NCBI GenBank assembly: GCA_963598415.1 | Contig: CAVBUH010000067.1 | Coordinates: 1-64,000 of the forward strand | Source of the DNA: Colimorpha_A sp900556615 | GTDB taxonomy: Bacteria > Bacillota > Clostridia > Oscillospirales > CAG-272 | Direction: 5' to 3' | DNA: 64,000 bases | Part shown: piece by piece, positions 41,709 through 50,393 of the stretch | How the letters are laid out: every line of letters starts with the position of its first letter | Position numbering within the stretch: position 1 is the stretch's first letter | Notes under the pieces: generated by a model | Databases searched by the model: none | Told to the model about the DNA's origin: nothing | Seen by the model: the letters and a program-made list of their open reading frames with translations, nothing else | Translations under genes and position numbers: made by a program

Positions 41709-43067
41709 ATGTTGCATAGTAAAAATGTTAATATAACGGAAGGACCGATTATTTCTTCTGTTATTACATACTCTATTCCTATAATCTTTGCAGGAATGCT
41801 TCAGATTTTATTTAATGCGGCGGACCTTGCGGTTGTAGGAAATTTCTCCGGAACCGACGCGACGGCGGCGGTAGGGGCGACGGGCTCGATTATTTCTTTA
41901 ATTGTTAATACTGTTATGGGACTTTCCGTAGGGGTAAACGTCATGCTTGCCCGCAGTATCGGTTCCAGAGATTACGAATCCTCTCATCGTATTGTCCACA
42001 CTTCCATAGCAATCAGTGCGATTTCCGGTGTAATACTTGCCGTAATCGGGATTTTGGTTGCCCGTCCTGCGATGGTGGCGACCGATTGTCCTTCTGCTTC
42101 GCTTGAAATGGCAGTTGATTATATGGTAATCTATTTTCTCGGTTGTCCGGGAATTATGCTGTACAATTTCGGAAGTGCTATTCTGCGTACCAAAGGAGAT
42201 ACGCGTCGGCCTCTTTATTTTCTCGCTGTTTCCGGCGCTACCAATGTTATCTTAAATTTGTTTTTTGTGGCTTTGCTTCATTTGGATGCTGCCGGAGTGG
42301 CTTTGGCAACAACGATTTCTCAGTATTTGGGCGCTTGTCTTACGATACGATGCTTGATGAAGCAAGAGGATGAAACACGGTTTGAAATTCGTAAGATTCG
42401 AATTTACGGTCGGGAATTGTGGGGAATCATTCGCTACGGGCTGCCGTCGGGAATTACCAATGCCATGTACAGCATATCCAATGTTCAGATTCAGTCTGCC
42501 ATCAACAGTTACGGAGAAAGCGCAGTGGCAGGAAATTCTGCGTGTGTCAGTTTGGAAGGATTTGTTGCGGCGGGGATCAGTGCTTTGAACGCTGCGACAG
42601 TGGCATTTATGGGACAGAATATTGGTGCTGAAAAAAGAGAACGGGTTCGTAAATCTTTTTATGTGTGTCTTGTTCTTGCCGTGATTTTCGGAATGGCCCT
42701 CGGAACAGCGATGTATCTTTTAGGAAAACCGCTGCTTCATATTTTTTTGCCTCGTGATGAAGAAGGAATTAAGGTGGGGTTGGTTCGTGCGCAATATGTT
42801 CTGTTATCATACGGTATTTCGGGAGCGGTTAATGTTATCGGCGGGGCAGTGCAGGCATTTGGATATACAACCGTAACGATGATTAACTCCGTTATCGGTG
42901 TTCTTGGAGTTCGTACTCTTTGGATGCGATATATTTATCCGCTCTATCATTCGCTTGATACGATTTATATTTGTTATCCCGTTACCTGGACGCTGATTAT
43001 GATTGCCAATGCAGTTGTATTTCTCATTGCTTATACAAAATACCGAAAAAAAGGGAAGGTGCTGTAA
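41709..43067 (+). CDS. MATE-family multidrug/cation efflux transporter
   Basis: A polytopic membrane protein of 452 residues with about 12 spans. Family features include SIPIIFAGMLQILFNAADLAVVGNFSG near the start, AVGATGSIISLIVNTVMGLSVGVNVMLAR and a second repeat with ISNVQIQSAINSYGESAVAGN. It probably exports drugs or metabolites in exchange for Na+ or H+. ACGAGG lies 5 bases before the ATG. It ends one base before the NUDIX start (TAA-ATG), so the MATE, NUDIX and radical SAM genes form one operon. Confidence 0.92.
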   Translation: MLHSKNVNITEGPIISSVITYSIPIIFAGMLQILFNAADLAVVGNFSGTDATAAVGATGSIISLIVNTVMGLSVGVNVMLARSIGSRDYESSHRIVHTSIAISAISGVILAVIGILVARPAMVATDCPSASLEMAVDYMVIYFLGCPGIMLYNFGSAILRTKGDTRRPLYFLAVSGATNVILNLFFVALLHLDAAGVALATTISQYLGACLTIRCLMKQEDETRFEIRKIRIYGRELWGIIRYGLPSGITNAMYSISNVQIQSAINSYGESAVAGNSACVSLEGFVAAGISALNAATVAFMGQNIGAEKRERVRKSFYVCLVLAVIFGMALGTAMYLLGKPLLHIFLPRDEEGIKVGLVRAQYVLLSYGISGAVNVIGGAVQAFGYTTVTMINSVIGVLGVRTLWMRYIYPLYHSLDTIYICYPVTWTLIMIANAVVFLIAYTKYRKKGKVL

Positions 43068-43619
43068 ATGTCTTATCCGGATTTTACTGAGAGAAAACTG
43101 TCCTCTGATATTATCTTTGAGGGAAAGCTGCTTCACGTTTATAAGGATTCCGTCATGCTGCCTGACGGAAACACCTCGCACCGTGAATATATTCGCCATG
43201 TTGGCGCTGTATGTGTAGTTCCGATTACCGAGAATGACTGCGTAGTAGTGGAGCGGCAGTACCGCTATCCGATCGGTCGGATTACGCTTGAAATTCCCGC
43301 AGGAAAACTGAATAGCCGTGAAGAGGAGCCTGAAAAGGCTGCTCGCCGGGAGCTTATGGAGGAAACAGGGGCTGAAGCGGGAGAGCTAATTTATCTTGGA
43401 GAGTTCTATCCCGCCGCCGCTTATTCTGATGAAAAGATTCATATGTATATGGCGCGCGAGCTTACCTTTGGTGCGGCGCATCCTGACGACGGCGAATTTT
43501 TAAGCGTCGATTTAATCCCGCTTGAGGAGCTTGTTTCGGAGATTATGAACGGAAACGTTCCTGACGCAAAAACTCAGGCTGCTGTTCTGAGAGCTTATCT
43601 TTTGCTGAAATCAAAATGA
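43068..43619 (+). CDS. NUDIX hydrolase, ADP-ribose pyrophosphatase type
   Basis: 183 residues. The Nudix box (consensus G-x5-E-x7-REUxEExGU) is present as GKLNSREEEPEKAARRELMEETGAE with all key acidic residues. The upstream VVERQYRYPIGRITLEIPAG is typical of ADP-ribose pyrophosphatases. It likely hydrolyses ADP-ribose or similar nucleotide sugars. It is adjacent to the MATE stop and overlaps the radical SAM start by four bases. Confidence 0.9.
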   Translation: MSYPDFTERKLSSDIIFEGKLLHVYKDSVMLPDGNTSHREYIRHVGAVCVVPITENDCVVVERQYRYPIGRITLEIPAGKLNSREEEPEKAARRELMEETGAEAGELIYLGEFYPAAAYSDEKIHMYMARELTFGAAHPDDGEFLSVDLIPLEELVSEIMNGNVPDAKTQAAVLRAYLLLKSK

Positions 43620-44479
43620 GCCGCCGTTTTTCCAAGATATATTTTGAAATAACCAATCAGTGCAATGCTGCCTGTTCCTTCTGTCCCGGAACGACGCGTG
43701 AAAAACACTTTGTCAGTATGAAAGAGTTTGATTGTGTGTTGTCAAAGCTGGCAGGAAGAGCAGATTTTCTCTATTTTCATTTGATGGGAGAACCGCTTCT
43801 GCACCCTGACATTTGTGCTTTTGCAGAGAAAGCAAGCAGGCAAGGCTTTAAGGTCATGATTACGACGAACGGTTTACTTGCCGACACGCGCGGTCGGGAG
43901 CTTGTTGATACGGGCAAGGTGTTTAAATTAAGTATCTCTCTTCATTCTTTCGAAGCAAACAGATATGGAATCGCGCTTGAAGATTATTTGAAAAGCTGTT
44001 TTTCTCTTGCTGAACGAGCTTCGGAACGGGGAACTCTCACAGCGCTTCGTCTTTGGAATCTTGGCTCTGCTGAGGACGGTACGGAAAGCAATCTCTTTAA
44101 CGAAAAGGTTATTGTGGCTGCAAAGGAATATTTCGGAGACGTTTGGATAAAAAACAGAAGCGGCTTTTGCATCGGAAAAGGAATATATTTGGAATGGGGA
44201 GAGCATTTTGATTGGCCGGGGTATGCAAAAATAAACGAGGGCAAACAATTCTGTCATGCGCTCAGGCTTCAGATGGGGATTCTTTGCGACGGAACGGTCG
44301 TCCCTTGCTGTCTTGACTCAGAGGGAGAAATTGCGCTTGGGAATATCTTCGACTCGGATATAGATGAGATACTTTCCGGGGAACGGGCGCTGCGTCTGTA
44401 TAATGGTTTTACCGCCGGTTTTGCTTCGGAAGATATCTGTAAACGGTGTGGATTTGCAAGAAGATTTTCTGCCACGTGA
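43616..44479 (+). CDS. radical SAM protein with a SPASM-like C-terminus
   Basis: 287 residues. The [4Fe-4S]-SAM motif CNAACSFC (C-x3-C-x2-C) starts near residue 16, followed by FHLMGEPLLHPD (the GGE-like site) and TTNGLLAD. The C-terminal cysteine-rich part (GILCDGTVVPCCLDSEGEIALGN ... DICKRCGFA) looks like a SPASM or twitch auxiliary-cluster domain. The substrate is unknown. The start overlaps the NUDIX stop (ATGA). A hairpin terminator starts directly after its stop codon. Confidence 0.85.
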   Translation: MSRRFSKIYFEITNQCNAACSFCPGTTREKHFVSMKEFDCVLSKLAGRADFLYFHLMGEPLLHPDICAFAEKASRQGFKVMITTNGLLADTRGRELVDTGKVFKLSISLHSFEANRYGIALEDYLKSCFSLAERASERGTLTALRLWNLGSAEDGTESNLFNEKVIVAAKEYFGDVWIKNRSGFCIGKGIYLEWGEHFDWPGYAKINEGKQFCHALRLQMGILCDGTVVPCCLDSEGEIALGNIFDSDIDEILSGERALRLYNGFTAGFASEDICKRCGFARRFSAT

Positions 44480-44514
44480 GTTCTGCTTTGGCGGAACCTT
44501 TTGCGATTTTTTCT
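44480..44514 (+). terminator. intrinsic terminator of the MATE-NUDIX-radical SAM operon
   Basis: Stem GTTCTGC (44480-44486) with GCGGAAC (44491-44497), one G-T pair, loop TTTG, then CCTTTTGCGATTTTTT. It begins on the base after the stop codon. Confidence 0.75.
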
Positions 44515-44525
44515 GTCCAAATATA

Positions 44526-44554
44526 TTGATATGTTATTGTGTTTATGATAAAAT
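44526..44554 (+). promoter_or_regulatory. promoter of the MBOAT-SGNH genes
   Basis: TTGATA (44526-44531), 17-base spacer, TAAAAT (44549-44554), 43 bases before the start at 44598. Confidence 0.7.
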
Positions 44555-44597
44555 TAAAATATAGATTTTCGGTTTTGTCCGGATATTCGGAGTTGTT

Positions 44598-46013
44598 ATG
44601 AATTTTTGCAGTCTCGATTTCATATTCATTTTTTTGCCTCTCTTTGTCATATTGCATGGTATTGCGAAAGGGAAGCTGAGAAATGCTGTCCTTTTCTTAG
44701 GGAGCATCGTTTTTTATGCTCTTGCTGCGGGAAAATTCTATGAATGGCTGATTCTTCTTCTTGTTTCAGCCGTAATGAATTATCTGTTTGGTATGATTGT
44801 TTCCGAGCTTGAGGGAGGTTATCGGAGGACAGCTTTTATTTGCGGAATCGTTTTCAACGTGGTTTTTCTGCTTACCTATAAATATGCAGAGACATTTTTA
44901 TCAGCTGTTCTTCCCGCTCTCGGCGCGGCGATAGGTAAGAGCAATATCTCAATTCCGGAAATTGCACTGCCAATCGGACTCAGCTTCTATACCTTCAAAA
45001 ATCTTTCTTATCTCAGAGAAGTATATTCCGGAAAAGTAAATTCTGAAGAATCGTTTATTGATTACGGTGCCTACCTCTCTATGTTTCCGCAGATTTCAAT
45101 GGGACCGATACAAACCTATCAGGATTTTTTTTCCTATCTGAAGTCGCGCAAAGTAACCTTTGACGGCATATGCTCCGGATTGTCGGAGTTCATTATAGGC
45201 TTTGGCTTGAAGAAAATTTTTGCAGACCGTCTCGGCAGCGTGTGGAGCGGAATCGAAACCATCGGATACGGAAGTATCTCCACACCTCTTGCGTGGATGG
45301 GAATTATCGCTTTTGCGCTTCAGCTATATTTTGATTTTTATGGCTATTCGCTCATGGCTTCAGGTATCGGAGAGATGCTCGGATATCAAACGCCTAAAAA
45401 TTTCAATTATCCCTATATTTCCCGTTCGATGAGCGATTTCTGGAGAAGATGGCATATAACGCTCGGTGACTGGTTCAAGGAAAATGTATATTTCCCTCTT
45501 GGAGGCAGCAGATGCAGCAGAGTGAAGACGGTTCGGAATCTCTTTATTGTATGGGTACTTACCGGAGTGTGGCATGGAAATACGCTGAATTATTTTATTT
45601 GGGGATTATTTCTTTTTTTCCTTGTCTTTGTCGAAAAAACGGGAGCGCTTGATTTTATTATCGAAAACAAGGTGCTTTCACATCTGTATATGTTTTGTGC
45701 CATTTTGCTCTCATGGACACTGTTTAAGCTCCCTACCTTATCCGATTTTGCCGTGTATCTGTCAAGATTGTTTCCTTTTTTCACCTCTGTTCCGGAAGAA
45801 GTATACGCTCTTGATTGGCTTAAGTATGCAAAAAGCATCGGCTGGTTAATCGGTCTCGGATTTCTGTTCTGCACGCCTTTGCCGAGAAAATTGTATGATA
45901 AATTCAAAGACAGGGCGTATCTTGCCGTTCCGATTTTACTGATAGTATTTTGGTATTCCGTTTATCTTACCGTTTGCAGTGCGAACGATCCGTTTTTATA
46001 TTTTAATTTTTAA
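44598..46013 (+). CDS. MBOAT-family membrane O-acyltransferase (AlgI/PatA-like)
   Basis: A 471-residue polytopic protein that moves acyl groups across the membrane for O-acetylation of a surface glycan. Family motifs: PIGLSFYTFKNLSYL, FPQISMGPIQTYQDFF, SMSDFWRRWHITLGDWFKENVYFPLGG and the catalytic-histidine segment LTGVWHGNTLNYFIWG (histidine near residue 327). The following SGNH protein is the expected extracellular partner. Its stop codon is formed within the TTAA end of repeat copy 3. Confidence 0.93.
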   Translation: MNFCSLDFIFIFLPLFVILHGIAKGKLRNAVLFLGSIVFYALAAGKFYEWLILLLVSAVMNYLFGMIVSELEGGYRRTAFICGIVFNVVFLLTYKYAETFLSAVLPALGAAIGKSNISIPEIALPIGLSFYTFKNLSYLREVYSGKVNSEESFIDYGAYLSMFPQISMGPIQTYQDFFSYLKSRKVTFDGICSGLSEFIIGFGLKKIFADRLGSVWSGIETIGYGSISTPLAWMGIIAFALQLYFDFYGYSLMASGIGEMLGYQTPKNFNYPYISRSMSDFWRRWHITLGDWFKENVYFPLGGSRCSRVKTVRNLFIVWVLTGVWHGNTLNYFIWGLFLFFLVFVEKTGALDFIIENKVLSHLYMFCAILLSWTLFKLPTLSDFAVYLSRLFPFFTSVPEEVYALDWLKYAKSIGWLIGLGFLFCTPLPRKLYDKFKDRAYLAVPILLIVFWYSVYLTVCSANDPFLYFNF

Positions 46014-46187
46014 GGAAACGCCGCACAATTCCGGAGGCAGAGCTGCACAGTCATATTTTTTGTTAAACGATACAAAATGAGGAGGCAGAGCAGATCCTCT
46101 GCTGACGATAATTGTGAAGTATGACGGGAAACGGACAAGCAGATATGCTGTCAATGTGCGGCTGTGAACCTGTCGGTGTCGACTTAA
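46010..46187 (+). mobile_element. MITE-like element, copy 3 (diverged, full length)
   Basis: 178 bases from TTAAGGAAACGCCGCACAATT to ...GTCGACTTAA, same orientation as copy 1, including GAGGAGGCAGAG, GTGAAGTATGAC and AGATATGC words. The left TTAA carries the TAA stop of the MBOAT gene. It lies between the two genes of the presumed O-acetylation pair. Confidence 0.65.
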
Positions 46188-46217
46188 AAGCTGATAGTGA
46201 ACGATATGGAGAGAATT

Positions 46218-47909
46218 ATGAATCATTTTTCAGGGGGTACACAATCTCCCTTAAAAAAATATATACTGCTTATATGCGTGATTGTGTCGTCGCTTGCAGT
46301 AGCTATGGGAGGAGTGCTGCTCTCATCGGGGAAAGGGAATCCGATTGAAGCCTTTATGCTCTTTGTAAGAGACGGCTTTGAGACTGATACAGAGGATTCA
46401 GAAGAGATCGGTGACAGCAGCGAAACAGAGGACGAGAGGTCGGATGGCAGTACAGGAAAAGAAACTGCAAATCCGGATGATACGGATGAAAGTGCTGACA
46501 ATACAGGCGATACGGAGGAAGCATCAAATCCTGTCGAACCGCCTGAGACAGAAACTCCCTCTCCTGAGGAATATTTTACCGATGTACTGTTTATCGGAGA
46601 TTCCCGTACAGTAGGATTGTATACCTATGGAAGAATAGAAGGAGCGTCCTATTTTGCAAGGACCTCAATGAATGTATCGAATTGCTTTGCCGATAAAAAA
46701 TCCGAGACCGGTACAGGGAAACTCAATCTTGAGGAATATCTAACGCAAAACAAATTCGGAAAAATTTATATTCTGCTCGGAATCAATGAAATTGGATACT
46801 CCTATAATTGGATTGTAACAAGATATGAAAAGATACTGACAAGGCTGAGAGAGCTTCAGCCTGATGCTGTTATTATCATTCAATCCAATATGCATGTGAC
46901 AAAGGCGAAATCCGATGCCAATCCTGAAAGCTTCAATAATAAACGAATTGACGAACTCAACAAGCGGCTTTCGCTGCTTGCCGACGGGAAGAAAATATTC
47001 TATCTCGGTTTTGAGTCAATATTTGACGATGCAAACGGAAATCTGAGAACGGATTACACCGGAGACGGAGTACATCTTAAGGCGAAATGCTATAAATATT
47101 GGCGTGACTATATATTGGAAAACGGAAGAATTAAGGTGCCGGCTGAAACCGGAGGATCTGCGTCTGTAACCAAACCGGTGACAACCGATCCGGTGAAAAC
47201 GACGCCGCCGAAAGAAACAGCGGCTCCGGAGGAGACAACACCGCCGGAAAAAGAAACTACAGATCCCGAAGAAACGACGGTGCCGGAGGATACAATACCT
47301 CCTGTAACGACGGACGGCGGAACAAGCGCACCGGAGGACGAGGATTATTTTGAGGATGCGCTGTTTATCGGAGATTCCCGTACAGTGGGATTCTATACCT
47401 ACGGAAGAATTGAGGGGGCGTCCTATTTTGCCAGGACCTCAATGAATGTCAAGAACTGTTTTGCCGATAAAAAGTCGGAAACGGGAACCGGCACTCTTAA
47501 CCTTGAAGACTATTTGTCTCAAAACAAATTCGGAAAGATATATATTCTTCTCGGGATAAACGAGATAGGATATTCGTACGCTTGGATTGTTTCGAACTAT
47601 ACTGCCGTGGTTGAAAAGATTCATACGCTTCAGCCTGACGCAAAGATTATCATTCAATCAAACATGCATGTGACAAAGGCAAAATCCGACGCTAATCCCG
47701 ATACTTTCAATAATGTCCGTATTGATGAACTGAATAAGCGTCTTTCCGCTCTTGCGGATAATGAGTATATTTTCTATCTCGGCTTTGAATCGATATTTGA
47801 TGATGAGAACGGGAATCTGAAGACAGATTATTCACGGGACGGTATACATTTTAAGGCAGATACATATAAGATCTGGCGTGATTGGCTGATACAAAACGGT
47901 AAAATTTAA
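46218..47909 (+). CDS. membrane-anchored protein with two tandem SGNH/GDSL hydrolase domains
   Basis: 563 residues: one membrane span (about 15-37), an acidic Thr/Glu linker, SGNH domain 1 (about 117-310), a Pro/Thr/Glu linker (about 311-374) and SGNH domain 2 (about 375-563). Each domain has the nucleophile motif FIGDSRTVG, GINEIGYSY and a C-terminal D-G-x-H motif (GDGVHL, RDGIHF). The two copies are roughly four-fifths identical by eye, so the duplication is recent. Paired with the MBOAT gene, it probably transfers or removes O-acetyl groups on an extracellular glycan. Start 46218 has GGAGAG upstream. Confidence 0.85.
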   Translation: MNHFSGGTQSPLKKYILLICVIVSSLAVAMGGVLLSSGKGNPIEAFMLFVRDGFETDTEDSEEIGDSSETEDERSDGSTGKETANPDDTDESADNTGDTEEASNPVEPPETETPSPEEYFTDVLFIGDSRTVGLYTYGRIEGASYFARTSMNVSNCFADKKSETGTGKLNLEEYLTQNKFGKIYILLGINEIGYSYNWIVTRYEKILTRLRELQPDAVIIIQSNMHVTKAKSDANPESFNNKRIDELNKRLSLLADGKKIFYLGFESIFDDANGNLRTDYTGDGVHLKAKCYKYWRDYILENGRIKVPAETGGSASVTKPVTTDPVKTTPPKETAAPEETTPPEKETTDPEETTVPEDTIPPVTTDGGTSAPEDEDYFEDALFIGDSRTVGFYTYGRIEGASYFARTSMNVKNCFADKKSETGTGTLNLEDYLSQNKFGKIYILLGINEIGYSYAWIVSNYTAVVEKIHTLQPDAKIIIQSNMHVTKAKSDANPDTFNNVRIDELNKRLSALADNEYIFYLGFESIFDDENGNLKTDYSRDGIHFKADTYKIWRDWLIQNGKI

Positions 47910-47926
47910 AGGGTGGTGCTTCATTT

Positions 47927-48382
47927 ATGATAAACGACAGCTTGAAAAATTCCGAGAAATACGCGGTGCTCGGTGAAGATTTTAAAAGAGTTTTTGATTT
48001 TCTTTCTACGTTAACGGATAAAACCGAAACGGGGAGATACGATGTTTCGGATAGGGCATTTGTTAATGTATCGGAGGGAATGACAAGAAAACGCTCAGAT
48101 GCGAGATATGAGGTGCATGACAAGTATGCCGATGTACAGTATATGATTTCAGGAAGAGAGAATATTGATATTTGCGGCGAAGAAAAGCTTACTGTGACGG
48201 AAGATATGACTTCCGAAAACGACATTCGGTTTCTCTCCGGAGATCCCGGATTCTCAACGGTATATCTTGAAAGCGGAGATTTTGCAGTTATTTTTCCGGG
48301 AGAAGCGCACAGACCGCTTACAGCGGTTGATGATGTTCCTGTTTCGGTATTGAAAGCAGTCGCAAAGATAAAAATAGATTAA
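47927..48382 (+). CDS. YhcH/YjgK/YiaL family protein (DUF386)
   Basis: A 151-residue cupin-like protein of the YhcH family, related to the EbgC/TabA group. Conserved segments: RYDVSDRAFVNVSEGMTRKRSDARYEVHDKYADVQYMISG and VYLESGDFAVIFPGEAHRPL with metal-binding histidines and glutamates. Family members act as sugar anomerases (N-acetylneuraminate) or have unclear roles. It follows the SGNH gene by 17 bases with RBS GGGTGG. Its TAA stop lies in the TTAA end of repeat copy 4. Confidence 0.88.
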   Translation: MINDSLKNSEKYAVLGEDFKRVFDFLSTLTDKTETGRYDVSDRAFVNVSEGMTRKRSDARYEVHDKYADVQYMISGRENIDICGEEKLTVTEDMTSENDIRFLSGDPGFSTVYLESGDFAVIFPGEAHRPLTAVDDVPVSVLKAVAKIKID

Positions 48383-48463
48383 GAGAATCTTCCTCAATTG
48401 GTATTGTCTGACGAAAAATCCGGCGGCACAACTGTACAATAATCTTGTGCGGTATTGCCTTAA
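48379..48463 (-). mobile_element. MITE-like element, copy 4 (internally deleted)
   Basis: 85 bases, same orientation as copy 2: TTAAGAGAATCTTCCTCAATTGG, then the GTCTGACGAAAAATCCGGCGG region and CTTGTGCGGTATTGCCTTAA. It is missing about half of the full element but keeps both TTAA ends. Confidence 0.7.
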
Positions 48464-48511
48464 ATTTTCTAAAGTTTATTTGAGTCCTGATATATAGGGC
48501 GGGAGGGTGTT

Positions 48512-49195
48512 ATGAAAAATACAGATAGAGTTATATGGGGAATCATTCTTGTGGCAATCGGCGTTATTTTTGCGCTGAATGCATTCGGTATAACGAATAT
48601 TAATGTATTTTTTAACGGTTGGTGGACGTTATTTATTATTATTCCATGCTTTGCGGGGCTTTTTACTGAGCGCCAAAAGACAGGAAATCTTATCGGTTTG
48701 CTTATTGGTGTCTTTCTTCTTCTGTGTTGCCGGGGCATTTTGGATTTCGGACTGCTTTGGAAGCTGGTTATACCGGTTATCATTGTAATAATCGGTCTGA
48801 AAATGATTTTCGGCGTTTCTTTCGGAAATAAAAGCCGACAAATCTTAAAAGATTTAGAGACAGACGGCAAAGAACTCAAAAACGGTTATGCGGCTTTTTC
48901 GGGAAAAACGCTATGCTTTGACGGAGAGGTTTTTAACGGAGCGGAGCTTACGGCAGTCTTCGGCGGAGTGAAATGCGATCTTACGAAGGCTATTTTCGAA
49001 AAGGACTCGGTTATCAATGCAAGCGCTACTTTTGGCGGTATAGATATTATTTTGCCTGACAATGTGAATATAAAAGTGAACTCCAACTCTCTTTTTGGCG
49101 GTGTGTCAGATAAAAAACACAGGAATGTAACCGAAAATCCTTTTACTGTGTATATCAATGCTACTTGCATGTTCGGAGGAGTGGATATAAAATGA
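48512..49195 (+). CDS. LiaF-like cell-wall-active antibiotic response protein
   Basis: 227 residues: four hydrophobic segments in the first half (IILVAIGVIFALNAFGI, TLFIIIPCFAGLF, LIGLLIGVFLLLCC, KLVIPVIIVIIGL), then a beta-repeat domain (FNGAELTAVFGGVKCDLTKAIF, ATFGGIDIILPDNVNIKV, FGGVSDKK) of the DUF2154/LiaF C-terminal type. LiaF proteins restrain LiaRS-type two-component systems; no kinase or regulator gene is adjacent. GGGAGG precedes the ATG. It overlaps the next gene (ATGA). Confidence 0.85.
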   Translation: MKNTDRVIWGIILVAIGVIFALNAFGITNINVFFNGWWTLFIIIPCFAGLFTERQKTGNLIGLLIGVFLLLCCRGILDFGLLWKLVIPVIIVIIGLKMIFGVSFGNKSRQILKDLETDGKELKNGYAAFSGKTLCFDGEVFNGAELTAVFGGVKCDLTKAIFEKDSVINASATFGGIDIILPDNVNIKVNSNSLFGGVSDKKHRNVTENPFTVYINATCMFGGVDIK

Positions 49196-50001
49196 CAGCC
49201 TGGCAAAAAGCAATTAAATATGCTGCGATGGCTTTTGCTATTTTCCTTTGTGTGAGTATTATCGGAGGAATTTTCAGCTTTTTTTCTTCTTTTTCAATAT
49301 TTTTCGTAGGAAAAAACTCTGTCGGCGAGATGAAAACCTACACGGTAAACGGAGAAATTACCGAGTTGCATATAAACATTGCGGCATCAAGCTTCGTTAT
49401 TAGAAACGGAGATGATTTTCGTGTGGAAAGTAATCTGAAAAATCTGACTGTTGAAGAAAAAAACGGTACCCTTACGATTTCCGAAAAGAAAAGGTATTGG
49501 GGCTCTTACGGCGGTGATGTGAAGCTGGAACTCTATATTCCAAGAGATATTATCTTCGATAAGGTTGACTTCAGTTCGGGAGCAGGTACAGTTGATATAG
49601 AAAATCTCACTGCGGAGAGTATAAACTTTGAGCTTGGCGCGGGGGAAGTAAAAATTCAGAACTTAATTGTTTTATCAAAGGCAAAGCTTGACGGAGGCGC
49701 CGGAAAAATTACGATAAACGGCGGAAGCCTTTCGAACCTTGACTTCAATATGGGAGTAGGCGAAACGTCTTTAACGAGCAGGCTGTCGGGAAGCTGTGAC
49801 TTCGATTTGGGCATAGGCTCGACAAAGCTAATACTTATTGGGCAGAGCGACGATTATGCCATTGATGTAAATAAAGGTTTAGGAGAAATCACCGTGGACG
49901 GCAAAAAAATGTCAGACGGCGGGGTTTTCGGAGAAGGGAACAACAGAATTAAAATTGATGGAGGAATTGGAGAAATATCTGTTGTGTTTGAAGAAGACTG
50001 A
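49192..50001 (+). CDS. DUF4097-type beta-helix membrane protein
   Basis: 269 residues with one N-terminal membrane span (about 12-34) and a repetitive beta domain (SSGAGTVDIENL, LGAGEVKIQNL, GGAGKITINGG, MGVGETSLTS, LGIGSTKLIL, GGIGEISVVF), the DUF4097/DUF4098 pattern often beside LiaF-like proteins. It probably belongs to an envelope-stress response. The start at 49192 overlaps the LiaF stop; the frame to 49165 is upstream noise. Confidence 0.82.
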   Translation: MTAWQKAIKYAAMAFAIFLCVSIIGGIFSFFSSFSIFFVGKNSVGEMKTYTVNGEITELHINIAASSFVIRNGDDFRVESNLKNLTVEEKNGTLTISEKKRYWGSYGGDVKLELYIPRDIIFDKVDFSSGAGTVDIENLTAESINFELGAGEVKIQNLIVLSKAKLDGGAGKITINGGSLSNLDFNMGVGETSLTSRLSGSCDFDLGIGSTKLILIGQSDDYAIDVNKGLGEITVDGKKMSDGGVFGEGNNRIKIDGGIGEISVVFEED

Positions 50002-50035
50002 TTTTACGGGAGAGTCGATTTACATTTTGATAATG

Positions 50036-50195
50036 ATAAAGAATGGGGCTGTCTCATCGCATTAATGAACTGTGAACGCCATGCGCAATCCTAACAAAAA
50101 AATCAAGGTCATTTAAGGGATGCCCTTGATTTTTTTGTTGTTTTTGTATACGGTTCTATCTCAAAAATGCAATTTGAGACAGTCCCATTCTTTAT
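50036..50195. mobile_element. 160-base inverted-repeat element with an internal hairpin
   Basis: Outer inverted repeats of 21 bases (50036-50056 and 50175-50195, one mismatch), containing GGGGCTGTCTCA, a sequence seen at the ends of several Firmicutes insertion sequences. The centre (about 50094-50138) is a strong hairpin built on AAATCAAGG/CCTTGATTT with A and T flanks. No coding frame. It fits a MITE or a captured terminator and occupies much of the 392-base gap 50002-50393, whose remainder shows nothing clear apart from a weak promoter-like TTGACA near 50220. Confidence 0.6.
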
Positions 50196-50393
50196 TCCTG
50201 TGTTACTCCTTTCATTGATGTTGACAGAATAATAAAAGAATAATAAATAATACAAATCCATGTATTTTATTCAGCTTACTGTTATGACAGTGGCTTTATT
50301 TATTCCTTTTAACCAAAAAAGATATTCGGCATAAAATGTAAATAGCCATAAAGGCGTCGAACAGACAATTCATCGAAAGGAACGGTAACATAG

